Source: Micromonospora orduensis (GTDB lineage: Bacteria > Actinomycetota > Actinomycetes > Mycobacteriales > Micromonosporaceae). Taken from it: a stretch of DNA of 64,000 nucleotides. The translations under genes and the position numbers were made by a program. This document shows, one piece after another, positions 17,560-27,293 of the stretch (its first letter is position 1; each line of letters starts with the position of its first letter). The DNA is taken from NCBI RefSeq assembly GCF_006228125.1, contig NZ_VDFY01000154.1:46403-110402 (forward strand). The letters run 5' to 3'. Under the pieces are notes generated by a model, which was given only the letters and a program-made list of their open reading frames with translations, was not told the DNA's origin and did no database searches.

Positions 17560-19083
17560 TCATTCGTTGGCGGCCCGGGCCTCGGGCTTGATCCAGTCGA
17601 AGGTGCGCTCCACCGCGCGCTGCCAGTTCTCCCGTTCCTCGGCGCGCACGGCGTTGTCCATCTTGGGCACCCAACGGGCGGCGGGGTGCCAGTTGCTACG
17701 CAGTCCCTCCAGGTCGGGCCAGTAGCCGACCGCCAGCCCGGCGGCGTACGCCGCGCCGAGGGAGACCGTCTCGGCGACCATCGGGCGCACCACCGGCACC
17801 GCGACCACGTCGGCGACGAACTGCATCAGCAGGTTGTTGGCGGTCATCCCGCCGTCCACCCGCAGCGCCGTCAACTCCAGGCCGGAGTCGGCGTTCATCG
17901 CGTCGACCACCTCGCGGGTCTGCCAGCCGGTGGCCTCCAGCACCGCGCGGGCCAGGTGCCCCTTGGTGATGTACGAGGTGAGCCCGACGATCACGCCGCG
18001 CGCCTCGCTGCGCCAGTGCGGCGCGAACAGTCCGGAGAAGGCCGGCACGATGTAGCAGCCGCCGTTGTCGTCCACCGTGCGGGCGAGGGTCTCGATCTCC
18101 GGCGCCGAACTGATCAGCTCCAGCCGGTCGCGGAACCACTGCACCAGGGACCCGGTGATCGCGATGGAGCCTTCGAGGGCGTAGACGGCCGGCTGGCCGC
18201 CGATCTGGTAGCCGACGGTGGTGAGCAGCCCGTGGCTGGAGTGCACCGGCTCCGTGCCGGTGTTGAGCAGCAGAAAGCTGCCCGTGCCGTAGGTGCACTT
18301 GGCGTCGCCCGGCGCGAAGCAGGTCTGGCCGAACAGGGCGGCCTGCTGGTCGCCGAGCGCCGCTGCGATCCGCACGCCGGGCAGGACGGCGGTCGCGGTG
18401 CCGTACACCTCCGACGAGGAGCGGATCTCGGGCAGCATGGCGGCCGGGATGCCGAAGAAGGCCAGCGAGTCCGGGTGCCAGCCGAGCGCGCGCAGGTCCA
18501 TCAGCATGGTCCGGCTGGCGTTGGTGACGTCGGTCAGGTGCAGACCGCCGTCCGGGCCGCCGGTGAGGTTCCAGATCAGCCAGCTCTCCATCGTCCCGAA
18601 GAGCACCTCGCCGCGCTCGGCCCGCTCGTACAGCCCGGGCGTGTGGTCGAGCAGCCAGCGCAGCTTGGGGCCGGAGAAGTACGTGGCCAGCGGCAGCCCA
18701 CAGCGTTGCCGGAGGTCCTCGGCGCCGGGCGCCCGGGCCAGCGCCTCCACCAGTGTGTCGGTGCGGGTGTCCTGCCAGATGATCGCCGGCGCCACCGGGA
18801 CGCCGGTTCGCCGGTCCCACACCACGGTGCTCTCCCGCTGGTTGGCGATGCCGATCGCGGCGACCTGGCCCGCGACGATGCCGGCCTGGGCGAGGGCCCG
18901 GGGCACCACCTTGCCGACGTTGCGCCAGATCTCCAGCGCGTCGTGTTCCACCCAGCCGGGCCGGGGGAAGTGCTGCTGGTGCTCCCGCTGCGCCACGGAG
19001 ACGAGGTTGCCCCGTCGGTCGAACACGATGCAGCGGGTCGAGGTGGTGCCCTGGTCGATGGAGACGACGTAGCTGTCAGTCAC
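17560..19083 (-). CDS. glpK: glycerol kinase (copy 1)
   Basis: 507 residues of the FGGY kinase family. The N-terminal phosphate loop [48 protein letters not shown] and [19 protein letters not shown] motifs identify glycerol kinase, which makes glycerol-3-phosphate from glycerol and ATP. The GTG at 19083 follows AGAGAGG; the frame stays open much further but homology starts here. It lies downstream of the IclR/GylR gene on the same strand. A second, different glycerol kinase is encoded at 20968, an unusual duplication in one locus. Confidence 0.9.
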   Translation of the reverse strand: MTDSYVVSIDQGTTSTRCIVFDRRGNLVSVAQREHQQHFPRPGWVEHDALEIWRNVGKVVPRALAQAGIVAGQVAAIGIANQRESTVVWDRRTGVPVAPAIIWQDTRTDTLVEALARAPGAEDLRQRCGLPLATYFSGPKLRWLLDHTPGLYERAERGEVLFGTMESWLIWNLTGGPDGGLHLTDVTNASRTMLMDLRALGWHPDSLAFFGIPAAMLPEIRSSSEVYGTATAVLPGVRIAAALGDQQAALFGQTCFAPGDAKCTYGTGSFLLLNTGTEPVHSSHGLLTTVGYQIGGQPAVYALEGSIAITGSLVQWFRDRLELISSAPEIETLARTVDDNGGCYIVPAFSGLFAPHWRSEARGVIVGLTSYITKGHLARAVLEATGWQTREVVDAMNADSGLELTALRVDGGMTANNLLMQFVADVVAVPVVRPMVAETVSLGAAYAAGLAVGYWPDLEGLRSNWHPAARWVPKMDNAVRAEERENWQRAVERTFDWIKPEARAANE

Positions 19084-19127
19084 TTCCTCGTCCTCTCTGG
19101 CGCAAATGGCGGGGCAGGGTGGACGGA

Positions 19128-19895
19128 TCACCAGCGCGCCGCGCCGAGATCCCGGGATACCGCGCGTGCGGCGTCGCGGACGTACGCGACGAGCGCCGGG
19201 CGGGGGTGGCGCTGCGCGTCGCAGACGCGGTCGACCGGGCCGGAGAGCCCGATCGCGCCCACGACGAGGCCGCCGTAGCCGCGGATGGGCGCGGCGATAC
19301 CGGCCTTGCCGAGGGTCATCTCCTCGATCTCGGCGCCCCAGCCGTTGTCCCGGATCTCGGTCAGCGCCCGGCTGAGGGTCCGGGCGGTGACCAGGGTGCG
19401 CCGGGTGTACGGCTCGGGTTCGCCCTGCATCACCGCGTTGGCGGCGCCGACGTCGTAGGCGAGCAGGACCTTGCCGAGCGCGGTGGCGTGCGGGGGCAGC
19501 AGGGACCCGACGTCGAGGGTCTGCAGGGTGTCGTCGGGCCGGAAGACGTGGTGGACCACCAGCACCTTGCCGTCCAACAGGGTGCCGATGCGGACGGCCT
19601 CGCCGCTGCGCGCGGCCAGCGGGTCGGCCCAGTTGATGGAGCGTGAGCGCAGTTCGTTGACGTCGAGGTAGCTGGTGCCCAGGTGCAGCAGGGCCGCCCC
19701 GAGCTGGTACTTGCCGGAGGTCTTGTCCTGCTCCACGAAGCCGACGTCCTGCAGCGTCCGGACGATGCCGTGCGCGGTGCCTTTGGCCAGGTCGAGGGAG
19801 CGGGCGATCTCCCCGATGCCGAGGCGGCCGGAGCTGCTGGCCAGCAGGCGGAGGATCGCCGCGGCCCGCGTGATGGACTGCACCTGGCCCGGCAT
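19128..19895 (-). CDS. IclR-family regulator (GylR-like)
   Basis: 255 residues. An N-terminal winged helix ([37 protein letters not shown]) is followed by an IclR effector domain ([16 protein letters not shown] to the end). GylR of Streptomyces is the known glycerol-operon repressor of this family, and the gene sits between glpK1 and the divergent glpF-glpK2-glpD, so control of both units is likely. An ATG at 19943 is an alternative start; 19895 is preferred because IclR proteins usually begin only a few residues before this helix. Neither has a good ribosome site. Confidence 0.85.
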   Translation of the reverse strand: MPGQVQSITRAAAILRLLASSSGRLGIGEIARSLDLAKGTAHGIVRTLQDVGFVEQDKTSGKYQLGAALLHLGTSYLDVNELRSRSINWADPLAARSGEAVRIGTLLDGKVLVVHHVFRPDDTLQTLDVGSLLPPHATALGKVLLAYDVGAANAVMQGEPEPYTRRTLVTARTLSRALTEIRDNGWGAEIEEMTLGKAGIAAPIRGYGGLVVGAIGLSGPVDRVCDAQRHPRPALVAYVRDAARAVSRDLGAARW

Positions 19896-19996
19896 GGGGC
19901 GGAATGCTAATCGCGTTTCGGCGGCCGCAACAGTGTTCGGCATTGTCGACCGGGGTTCGTTGACCCGGCCCCGAGGGTTCCCTACGGTTCACCGCA

Positions 19997-20026
19997 CGGT
20001 GACGTTACTGCACCGCGGCGTCACCG
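19997..20026. promoter_or_regulatory. inverted repeat upstream of glpF
   Basis: CGGTGACG and CGTCACCG form perfect 8-bp arms separated by 14 bases, about 60 bases ahead of the glpF start and within the divergent regulator-glpF region. It is a candidate binding site for the adjacent IclR/GylR-type regulator. Confidence 0.4.
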
Positions 20027-20085
20027 ACCGGCCCTCCACTTCCCCCGACGGGAGGGCTGCCACCCCCACCGTTTCTGGAGGCAAG

Positions 20086-20919
20086 ATGGCGCAACGGTTG
20101 AAAGCGCCCGGGCTCGTTGGCGAGTTGGCCGCCGAGTTCGCCGGCACCGCGATCCTCATCCTGTTCGGCGTGGGCGTGGTCGCCCAGGTGGCCGCGGCGG
20201 GAACCGGAGAGTTCGACAGCATCGCCTGGGCCTGGGGCCTCGGCGTCACGCTCGGCGTGTACGTGGCGGGCCGCATCAGCGGCGCGCACCTCAACCCCGC
20301 GGTCACCGTCGCCCTGGCGGTCTTCAAGGGCTTCTCCTGGCGCAAGGTGCTGCCGTACTCGCTGGCCCAGACCGCCGGCGCGTTCGTCGCGGCCCTGATC
20401 ATCCGCTGGAACTACAGCGAGGTGCTGTCCCGGTTCGACCCGGGCCTCACCAGCAAGAGCCAGGGCGTCTTCTCCACCATGCCCGGTGCCGGCGTGAGCG
20501 AGTGGGGTGGCCTGCGCGATCAGATCATCGGAACGGCCATCCTGCTGTTCCTCGTCCTGGCGGTCACCGACGCCCGCAACTCGCTGCCCGCCGGCAACCT
20601 CGCCCCGCTGATCATCGGCCTGATCGTGGTGGCTATCGGCATGGCCTTCGCCGCCAACGCCGGCTACGCCATCAACCCCGCCCGCGACTTCGGCCCCCGC
20701 CTCGCCTCGTTCCTGACCGGTTACGAAACGGCCTTCCAGGACACCAGCGGATATCCGTACTTCTGGGTGCCCATCGTCGGGCCGCTCGTCGGTGGCGTCG
20801 TCGGCGCCGGCCTCTACGAGCTGATCATCGGCCGTTTCCTGCCCAGCGAGGACGAGCTGGAGCCGGGCGCCCTGGCCACCGAGACCGACGCGGCCCGGGC
20901 CGAGCCCGCCCGCGTCTGA
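20086..20919 (+). CDS. glpF: glycerol uptake facilitator GlpF
   Basis: 277 residues, MIP family. NPA boxes are SGAHLNPAVTVAL and GYAINPARDFGPR; the Asp after the second box (NPARD) is the mark of glycerol facilitators as opposed to water-only aquaporins. It lets glycerol diffuse across the membrane. The ATG follows GGAGG. It is the first gene of glpF-glpK2-glpD, with 48 bases to the kinase. Note that a second MIP protein of different type is in the ars operon. Confidence 0.92.
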   Translation: MAQRLKAPGLVGELAAEFAGTAILILFGVGVVAQVAAAGTGEFDSIAWAWGLGVTLGVYVAGRISGAHLNPAVTVALAVFKGFSWRKVLPYSLAQTAGAFVAALIIRWNYSEVLSRFDPGLTSKSQGVFSTMPGAGVSEWGGLRDQIIGTAILLFLVLAVTDARNSLPAGNLAPLIIGLIVVAIGMAFAANAGYAINPARDFGPRLASFLTGYETAFQDTSGYPYFWVPIVGPLVGGVVGAGLYELIIGRFLPSEDELEPGALATETDAARAEPARV

Positions 20920-20967
20920 CATCCGCCGACCCGCATTCTCGCGACCATCACAGAAGGAGACACCCGC

Positions 20968-22485
20968 ATGGCTGGCTTCGTCGGCGCGGTAGACCAGGGC
21001 ACCACCAGCACCCGCTTCATGATCTTCGACCACGGCGGCAACGAGGTCGGTCGCCACCAACTCGAACACCAGCAGATCCTGCCGCAGGCCGGCTGGGTGG
21101 AGCACAACCCGGTCGAGATCTGGGAGCGGACCCAGACGGTCATCCAGACCGCGATGAACGCCCGTGGCCTGACCGCCTCCGATCTGGCCGCGCTCGGCAT
21201 CACCAATCAGCGCGAGACCACCGTGGTGTGGAACCGCCGGACCGGCCGGCCCTACTACAACGCCATCGTCTGGCAGGACACCCGTACCGACCGCATCGCC
21301 TCGGCCCTGGAACGCGAAGGCAAGGGCGACGTCATCCGACGCAAGGCCGGCCTGCCTCCGGCGACGTACTTCTCCGGCGGGAAGATCCAGTGGATCCTCG
21401 AGAACGTCGACGGGGTCCGGGAGGCCGCCGAGCGCGGCGAGGCCGTCTTCGGCAACACCGACACCTGGCTGCTGTGGAACCTCACCGGCGGCGTCGAGGG
21501 CGGGGTGCACGTCACCGACCCGACCAACGCCAGTCGCACCATGCTGATGAACCTGGAGACGCTGGACTGGGACGACGAGCTGCTGTCCTTCTTCGACATC
21601 CCCCGCGCCATGCTGCCGGAGATCCGGCCGTCGTCCGACCCCCGCTCGTACGGCAGCACCCGGCAGCACGGCCCGTTCGCCGGCCGGGTCCTGATCACCG
21701 GCGACCTGGGCGACCAGCAGGCCGCCACGGTCGGGCAGGTCTGCTTCGCCCCGGGTGAGGCGAAGAACACCTACGGTACGGGCAACTTCATGCTCCTCAA
21801 CACCGGCACGGAGATCGTGCGGTCGAAGGCCGGGCTGCTCACCACGGTGTGCTATAAGTTCGGCGACGACGCCCCGGTGTACGCGCTCGAAGGCTCGATC
21901 GCGGTCACCGGCTCGGCCGTGCAGTGGCTGCGCGACCAGCTCAAGATCATCAGTACCGCCGCGCAGAGCGAGATCCTGGCCCGCCAGGTGGAGGACAACG
22001 GCGGGGTGTACTTCGTGCCCGCGTTCTCCGGCCTGTTCGCACCGTACTGGCGCTCCGACGCCCGTGGCGCGATCGTCGGCCTCTCCCGGTTCAACACCGA
22101 CGCCCACATCGCCCGGGCCACTCTCGAGTCCATCTGCTACCAGAGCCGGGACGTGGCCGACGCCATGGAGCAGGACTCCGGGGTGCACCTGGAGTGCCTC
22201 AAGGTCGACGGCGGCGTCACCGTCAACGACCTGTGCATGCAGATGCAGGCGGACATCCTCGGCGTACCGGTCAGCCGGCCGGTGGTCGCCGAGACCACCG
22301 CCCTCGGCGCGGCGTACGCCGCCGGCCTCGCCGTCGGCTTCTGGAAGAACACCGACGAGCTGCGCGAGAACTGGAACGAGAGCCGGCGCTGGCAGCCGGG
22401 CTGGTCGCCGGAGCAGCGCGAGAACGGCTACGGCCGGTGGAAGAAGGCGGTCCAGCGCACCCTCGACTGGGTCGACGTCGACTGA
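20968..22485 (+). CDS. glpK: glycerol kinase (copy 2)
   Basis: 505 residues, FGGY family: [71 protein letters not shown] and [13 protein letters not shown]. It phosphorylates glycerol entering through GlpF. AGAAGGAGA precedes the ATG. It is collinear with glpF and glpD, so this copy is the likely catabolic kinase; copy 1 (17560) lies on the other strand behind the regulator and differs clearly in sequence, suggesting an old duplication or separate acquisition. Confidence 0.92.
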   Translation: MAGFVGAVDQGTTSTRFMIFDHGGNEVGRHQLEHQQILPQAGWVEHNPVEIWERTQTVIQTAMNARGLTASDLAALGITNQRETTVVWNRRTGRPYYNAIVWQDTRTDRIASALEREGKGDVIRRKAGLPPATYFSGGKIQWILENVDGVREAAERGEAVFGNTDTWLLWNLTGGVEGGVHVTDPTNASRTMLMNLETLDWDDELLSFFDIPRAMLPEIRPSSDPRSYGSTRQHGPFAGRVLITGDLGDQQAATVGQVCFAPGEAKNTYGTGNFMLLNTGTEIVRSKAGLLTTVCYKFGDDAPVYALEGSIAVTGSAVQWLRDQLKIISTAAQSEILARQVEDNGGVYFVPAFSGLFAPYWRSDARGAIVGLSRFNTDAHIARATLESICYQSRDVADAMEQDSGVHLECLKVDGGVTVNDLCMQMQADILGVPVSRPVVAETTALGAAYAAGLAVGFWKNTDELRENWNESRRWQPGWSPEQRENGYGRWKKAVQRTLDWVDVD

Positions 22486-22562
22486 CGCCCCACCCCTCAA
22501 GGATCCGGGCGGCCGGCGCCCGTCGCCGGCCGCCCCCACCCTCCTCAGGAGAGAGAAGACGG

Positions 22563-24287
22563 ATGCTTTCCGCGACACTGTCACCGGCCGCCCGCGAGCG
22601 GTCCCTGGCCGCCCTCGGCAGCGGCCAGGAACTGGACGTCCTGGTGATCGGCGGCGGCGTCACCGGCGCCGGCTGCGCTCTCGACGCCGTCACCCGGGGT
22701 CTGTCGGTCGGGCTCGTCGAGGCCGGCGACTGGGCCAGCGGTACGTCGAGCCGGTCCAGCAAGCTCATCCACGGTGGCCTGCGCTACCTGGAGATGCTCG
22801 ACTTTGGGCTGGTCCGCGAGGCCCTGCGCGAGCGGGGCCTGCTCCTGCAGCGGCTCGCCCCGCACCTGGTCCGCCCGGTGCCGTTCCTCTACCCGCTGCG
22901 CCACCGGGGCTGGGAACGGTTGTACGCCGGCGCCGGCGTGCTGCTCTACGACACGATGAGCCTGTCCGGCCGCCACGCGCGCGGCCTGCCGGCCCACCGG
23001 CACCTGAGCCGCCGCGGGGCGCTGCGCGCCTGCCCGTCGCTACGGCCCGAGTCGCTGGTCGGCGCTCTGCAGTACTACGACGCCCAGGTCGACGATGCCC
23101 GGCTGGTGACCTTCCTCGTCCGCACCGCCGCCGCGCACGGGGCGCACCCGCTGTCGCGGGCCCGCGTCGTGGGTTTCCTGCGCGAGGGCGCCCGGGTCAC
23201 CGGCGCGCGGGTGCACGACCTGGAGACCGACCGGGTGTTCGAGGTGCGCGCCCGGCAGGTCATCAACGCCACGGGGGTGTGGACCGACGACACCCAGGCC
23301 CTCGTCGGTGAGCGGGGCCAGTTCCAGGTGCGCGCCTCCAAGGGCATCCACCTCGTGGTGCCGCGCGACCGGATCCGGTCCAGCACCGGCCTGATCCTGC
23401 GCACCGAGTCCAGCGTGCTGTTCGTGATCCCGTGGGGCCGGCACTGGCTGGTCGGCACCACCGACACCGACTGGGACCTGGACAAGGCGCATCCGGCGGC
23501 GACCAGCCGGGACATCGACTACCTGCTGGAGCGTGTCAACGCGGTGCTGGCCACCCCGCTGACCCGCGACGACGTCGAGGGCGTGTACGCCGGCCTGCGC
23601 CCGCTGCTGTCCGGAGAGTCCGACGCGACCGCCAAGCTGTCGCGGGAGCACACCGTGGTCAGTCCGACGCCCGGACTGGTGGTGGTGGCCGGCGGCAAGT
23701 ACACGACGTACCGGGTGATGGCGCGCGATGCGGTCGACGAGGCGGTGCGCGGCCTCGGCGGCGCGGTCGCCGCCTCGTGCACCGACCGGGTGCCCCTGCT
23801 GGGGGCGGAGGGCTACGTCGCCCGGTGGAACCAGCGCCGCCGGCTGGCGCAGCAGTCCGGCCTGCACACCGAGCGCGTGGAACACCTGCTGCGGCGCTAC
23901 GGCGCCGCCGTCGACGAGGTGCTGGCGCTGCTGCGGGAGGACCCCACGCTCGGCGAGCCGCTCGACGGCGCGGAGGACTACCTGCGGGTGGAGGTCGTCT
24001 ACGCGGCGTCCGCCGAGGGGGCGCTGCACCTGGAGGACGTGCTGACCCGGCGCACCCACATCTCGATCGAGAGCTTCGACCGGGGCCTGATGGCCGCCCG
24101 GCCGGCGGCGACGCTGATGGCGCCGGTCCTTGGCTGGGGCGACGAGCGGGTCGACCGGGAGGTGGCGCACTACGTCGCGCGGGTCCGGGCCGAGCGGGCC
24201 GCGCACGAGCAGCCCGACGACGCGGCGGCCGACGCCTTCCGGCTGGACGCGCCCGACGTGGTGCCGGGGGTTGCCGTGGCGGCCTGA
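22563..24287 (+). CDS. glpD: glycerol-3-phosphate dehydrogenase GlpD
   Basis: 574 residues. An FAD motif VLVIGGGVTGAGCALDAVTRG opens the protein, then SSRSSKLIHGGLRYLE, the signature of GlpD. The middle holds the DAO-type barrel, and the C-terminus the helical GlpD extension (LLRRYGAAVDEVLALL; ISIESFDRGL). It oxidises glycerol-3-phosphate to dihydroxyacetone phosphate and passes electrons to the quinone pool. AGGAGAG precedes the ATG. It ends the glp operon and is followed at once by a strong hairpin. Confidence 0.92.
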   Translation: MLSATLSPAARERSLAALGSGQELDVLVIGGGVTGAGCALDAVTRGLSVGLVEAGDWASGTSSRSSKLIHGGLRYLEMLDFGLVREALRERGLLLQRLAPHLVRPVPFLYPLRHRGWERLYAGAGVLLYDTMSLSGRHARGLPAHRHLSRRGALRACPSLRPESLVGALQYYDAQVDDARLVTFLVRTAAAHGAHPLSRARVVGFLREGARVTGARVHDLETDRVFEVRARQVINATGVWTDDTQALVGERGQFQVRASKGIHLVVPRDRIRSSTGLILRTESSVLFVIPWGRHWLVGTTDTDWDLDKAHPAATSRDIDYLLERVNAVLATPLTRDDVEGVYAGLRPLLSGESDATAKLSREHTVVSPTPGLVVVAGGKYTTYRVMARDAVDEAVRGLGGAVAASCTDRVPLLGAEGYVARWNQRRRLAQQSGLHTERVEHLLRRYGAAVDEVLALLREDPTLGEPLDGAEDYLRVEVVYAASAEGALHLEDVLTRRTHISIESFDRGLMAARPAATLMAPVLGWGDERVDREVAHYVARVRAERAAHEQPDDAAADAFRLDAPDVVPGVAVAA

Positions 24288-24290
24288 GCG

Positions 24291-24325
24291 GGCTCCGGCG
24301 GTGTGCCCGGCATGCCGCCGGAGCC
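24291..24325 (+). terminator. hairpin terminator of the glp operon
   Basis: GGCTCCGGCGG and CCGCCGGAGCC pair as a perfect 11-bp stem around a 13-base loop, beginning four bases after the glpD stop. No U-tract follows. Confidence 0.65.
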
Positions 24326-24363
24326 GGTGGCCGTCGGTGACAGCCGCCCGGCGGCGTGCCACC

Positions 24364-24381
24364 ATACCGACCAGTCGGTAT
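24364..24381. promoter_or_regulatory. TetR-type palindromic operator (orphan)
   Basis: ATACCGAC-CA-GTCGGTAT is a perfect palindrome with 8-bp arms, the classic form of TetR/AcrR-family operators. No TetR gene is next to it. A short open plus-strand frame follows (from about 24400, residues such as MPEHVSSGYLDGDPNAIPVP) but it runs into the IS982-like fragment near 24519, so the controlled gene appears truncated. Confidence 0.55.
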
Positions 24382-24518
24382 CCCACCGGAGGGGGCCCGC
24401 GACGCCGGGAACGACCGCGACGCGCACGGCGTACCGCATCGACCAGATGCCCGAGCACGTCTCCTCGGGCTACCTGGACGGCGACCCGAACGCCATCCCT
24501 GTGCCCGACCTCGACCGC

Positions 24519-24842
24519 ACCGACCTGCTTGACGGGTGTGTTGGCCCGCCAGTTGTGCCAGATCGCCGCGGCCATCGCGAGGAGCCGTTGCGCGACGCGG
24601 GCGACCATTCCGGCTGGGGTGCGCCCACCGTGTCCTTCCAGGTTGAGCTGGCCTTCGAGGGTGTCGTGGACCGGCTCGATCCACTGCCGGACACCGGCGA
24701 GGTTGCCGAAGCGGCGCTGCTCGTCCTTGCGGTCCGGGCGGGCCAGCAGTACCCCGACCTGCTCGGCGGCGTACCGATCGATCTGCTTGCCGGACAGGCC
24801 CTTGTCGGCCAACACCACCGGTGAGGAGTACGCCCTGGCCAA
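24519..24842 (-). pseudogene. IS982-family transposase C-terminal fragment
   Basis: About 108 residues match the end of IS982-type transposases: VLADKGLSGKQIDRYAA, LARPDRKDEQRRFGNLAGVR, QWIEPVHDTLEGQLNLEGHG, GRTPAGMVARVAQRLLAMAA and AIWHNWRANTPVK. The N-terminal two thirds and both ends of the element are missing, so it cannot move by itself. Confidence 0.72.
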
Positions 24843-24908
24843 CAGGGTCGCCCGCCGTCCTGCGGGTGCCTATGGTCGGGGCACGGTGGGGACCGGAATC
24901 CCGAGCTC

Positions 24909-25261
24909 TCAGAACTGACACCGGACCGTCGTTACCACTTGTGGCACGGCGTCGACTGATTGCTGTGACGTGGGCATTGAAGACTCGATAGCGACCAAGC
25001 AGCGTCGCCTCGTCGAAACCTTCGGGAAGATGCCGTACTTTGCGAGGGTTGTGATGGTGCCGGCGGCACCGAAGCTGTCGGGTACGGCAGCCAGAGCGGC
25101 GTCAATCCCTGACAGCGGCATCCCGACCCCTCCAGCAGATCCGAGACGAACTGGCGCACCCTGGCCCGGCCCGTCGGATGCCCTACCCGGCCCGGCGCGA
25201 TGGCGTCGACCAAGATCAGTATGGGGATCCGCACCTCCGCGGCCCGTAGACGGTGCGCCAT
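24909..25261 (-). pseudogene. possible thioesterase-like fragment, frameshifted
   Basis: One minus-strand frame from 25261 reads MAHRLRAAEVRIPILILVDA, resembling the stretch after the catalytic serine in NRPS-type thioesterases. Another frame from about 25121 continues as MPLSGIDAALAAVPDSFGAA. Together they look like one coding region broken by a frameshift, without its active-site part. The assignment is tentative. Confidence 0.3.
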
Positions 25262-25275
25262 GTCGAACGCGACGG

Positions 25276-25401
25276 TCCTGGCTGGTGTCGGTGGACTCGA
25301 CGATCGTGCGCGCTCACCAGCGCGCCGCGTGCGCTGAAGGGGGCGCCGAGAAACGCAAGAACCACAAGATCACGCCCTCGGTCGAAGTCGAGGTGGACTG
25401 A
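25276..25401 (+). pseudogene. IS5-type transposase internal fragment
   Basis: The 41 codons contain SWLVSVDSTIVRAHQRAACA, a region around the first catalytic Asp of IS5-group DDE transposases (VDST-VRAHQ), and end at a TGA. Both sides of the gene are missing. Confidence 0.6.
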
Positions 25402-25430
25402 CCACCTTGTAGTGGTTGGTCATTGGCGAT

Positions 25431-25514
25431 GTGCTGGTGGTGCGTCGTGGTGAGCTGACTGATGAGGCGTGGGCGGTGATCGCGCCGCTACGACGTGACC
25501 GGCACCCTGCTTGA
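25431..25514 (+). pseudogene. IS5-type transposase N-terminal stub
   Basis: A GTG-started frame of 27 codons reads VRRGELTDEAWAVIAPL, the usual N-terminus of IS5-family transposases, then stops at TGA. It lies just downstream of an internal IS5 fragment (25276), so at least two broken IS copies lie head to tail or the element was rearranged. Confidence 0.6.
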
Positions 25515-25644
25515 TCGCCACCTGGCCGAACGGCAACAGTGCTGGCCGAACACCCTCAACAAGCACCTGGTCGTCACCGAACAGACCGGTCACGACCCGT
25601 CCGCTGTGGCTTTGACCAAAACGGGTGGCCGGCCGGATCGGTGA
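25501..25644 (+). pseudogene. tyrosine-recombinase-like (integrase) fragment
   Basis: The frame reads LLDRHLAERQQCWPNTLNKH, then LVVTEQTGHDPSAVALT, before a TGA. This resembles the segment between the HxxR box and the catalytic tyrosine in actinobacterial XerC-like integrases (the 'RWP-TANPHLLV-QQTA' region). No catalytic residues remain. It overlaps the end of the VOC gene on the other strand. Confidence 0.4.
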
Positions 25645-25957
25645 GGACCAGCCACCTATCCTTTCCCGGCTGGTTGACGGGCTTGCCTGCGCCCAACTCC
25701 AGCAGCCTGGTCTCAGCCTCGTCCAGGTCCTCCACCGCGAAGTCGAGGTGGATCCGCTGAGGAACAGATTGATCGGGCCAGTGCGCCGCCCGGCAGTCAT
25801 CGACCCGTTGGAAGCCGATGAACATACCGTCCTCACAGGTGAGGCCGGCAAACTCCGCGTCTGACTTCGGATGAGGTCTCAGGCCGGTGGCCTGCTGATA
25901 GAACGCTGCCAGAGCAAGCGGATCAGGACAATCAAGGGTGATCGCGTTCAACTTCAT
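25574..25957 (-). CDS. VOC-family (glyoxalase/bleomycin-resistance fold) protein
   Basis: 127 residues with the two beta-alpha-beta-beta-beta modules of the VOC fold: MKLNAITLDCPDPLALAAFY at the start, and RIHLDFAVEDLDEAETRLLE then VLTDPAGHPFW in the second half. This is the short actinobacterial type often annotated as glyoxalase-like; the substrate is unknown. The ATG at 25957 has GGAGGT about 15 bases upstream; the open frame extends to 26080 but without homology. Its 3' end overlaps mobile-element debris, and the last residues (QRTGRDRSVR) may come from it. Confidence 0.78.
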   Translation of the reverse strand: MKLNAITLDCPDPLALAAFYQQATGLRPHPKSDAEFAGLTCEDGMFIGFQRVDDCRAAHWPDQSVPQRIHLDFAVEDLDEAETRLLELGAGKPVNQPGKDRWLVLTDPAGHPFWSKPQRTGRDRSVR

Positions 25958-26167
25958 CTGCAAGGGCAGAGCACCTCCAGGCCGATCGATGGGCCTCCGG
26001 GATGCACACCCTAATCCGCCCGCTCGCTTCCCGGCCTGCAGGCCATGCTCAACGACAGCCACACCGACCTTCCCAAACACGCCCTAAGTGTCGGCGGCTT
26101 CACCGATCAGAAATCCTCCGCCACGTCGTCAGTTCTGTTGGACCTCACGCACCCGGTGGAAGGATCA

Positions 26168-27265
26168 ATGACCATGACCGACGCCAGACAGCCAAGCGCC
26201 ACCGAGGCCGCGTTCATCGCGGCGGTCCACTCAGGCGACACGGCGCGGTTTGCGCTCATCACGGAGCGCCACCGGCGTGAGCTGCAGGTGCACTGTTACC
26301 GGATGCTCGCGAACTACGAGGACGCCCAGGACATGACGCAGGAGACGTTCCTGCGAGCATGGAAGAAGCGGGAGTCGTTCAGGGGCCACGCGGCCCTGCG
26401 GACCTGGCTGTACCGGATCGCGACGAACGCCTGCCTCGACTTCCTGGAGAAGCGCAACGACCGCACACCCGTACCGTCCGAGCTGCCGGACCCCGACTCC
26501 GAGGTGCTGTACCTGCAGCCGTACCCCGACCGGATGCTCCCCGAGGACCCGCAGGAATCGGTGGTGGCGCGGGAGACGATCGAGCTGGCGTTCATCATCG
26601 CCGTCCAGCACCTGCCGCCGCGGCAGCGGGCGGTGTTCATCCTGCGCGACGTCCTCGGCTGGCCGGCGTCGAAAGCCGCCGACGCCCTTGAGCTGACCGT
26701 CGCATCGGTGACCAGCGCACTGCAACGGGCCCGTGTGACGATGCGCGAGCAGCTGCCCGACCGCCGTCTCGACTGGCGGAGCCCCGCCACCCACGAGCTG
26801 TCGAATGACGAGCGCGGCGCGGTGAAGTCGTACATCGAGGCCCATGAGCGCAACGACCTCGACGGGTTGACGTCCCTACTGCGCGACGACCTGCGCTTCG
26901 CGATGCTGCCCGATCCGGGCACCGTGACCACGACGGCCAGGGAAGCGGTGGACGGCTGGGTCTCCAATGGGCTCTTCCAACGCGGCTACGACGACTGGCG
27001 CGGTATCACCACGACGATCAACCGCATGCCTGCCGCCGCGCTGTACCTCCGCACCCCCGACGACCCGGCGTACCGGCTGTTCACCATCGCGGTCCTGCGC
27101 ATCGTGCACGGGAGGATCGCCGAGCTCACCGGATTCGACGCCACCGACAAACCATGGCTGGGCCTGCCTCCGACACTGCGATCAGGCGAGTCTCCATCGT
27201 CGACGAGTCCAGCGCACGGGCCGCGTCACCGAAGTCACCGCGGAACAAGCACCCCGACCAGCTGA
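26168..27265 (+). CDS. ECF sigma factor with C-terminal SnoaL-like domain
   Basis: 365 residues. Sigma region 2 (YRMLANYEDAQDMTQETFLR) and region 4 (LPPRQRAVFILRDVLGWPAS) are clear, and the linker has the LQPYPD stretch typical of the large actinobacterial TIGR02960/SigG-like ECF group. From about residue 220 a SnoaL-like domain follows (IEAHERNDLDGLTSLLRDDL), which in such sigma factors acts as a built-in regulator in place of a separate anti-sigma factor. GGAAGGA precedes the ATG. The last ~30 residues are low-complexity and read into the intergenic region. Confidence 0.88.
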   Translation: MTMTDARQPSATEAAFIAAVHSGDTARFALITERHRRELQVHCYRMLANYEDAQDMTQETFLRAWKKRESFRGHAALRTWLYRIATNACLDFLEKRNDRTPVPSELPDPDSEVLYLQPYPDRMLPEDPQESVVARETIELAFIIAVQHLPPRQRAVFILRDVLGWPASKAADALELTVASVTSALQRARVTMREQLPDRRLDWRSPATHELSNDERGAVKSYIEAHERNDLDGLTSLLRDDLRFAMLPDPGTVTTTAREAVDGWVSNGLFQRGYDDWRGITTTINRMPAAALYLRTPDDPAYRLFTIAVLRIVHGRIAELTGFDATDKPWLGLPPTLRSGESPSSTSPAHGPRHRSHRGTSTPTS

Positions 27266-27293
27266 ACACCAACGCGACAACGCGATACCACCG

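Noticed and set aside
17560..19992. A single 810-residue protein including glycerol kinase
   Set aside because: Only the part from 19083 on is kinase; the front part is an antisense or out-of-frame read of the IclR gene, which has its own good frame.
20005..22584. 859-codon open frame on the minus strand
   Set aside because: It is the antisense shadow of glpF and glpK2. The residue composition is that of a high-GC mirror frame, and both plus-strand genes have full homology.
23040..24842. 600-codon minus-strand frame through glpD
   Set aside because: Only its first ~108 codons (the IS982 fragment) make sense. The rest mirrors glpD.
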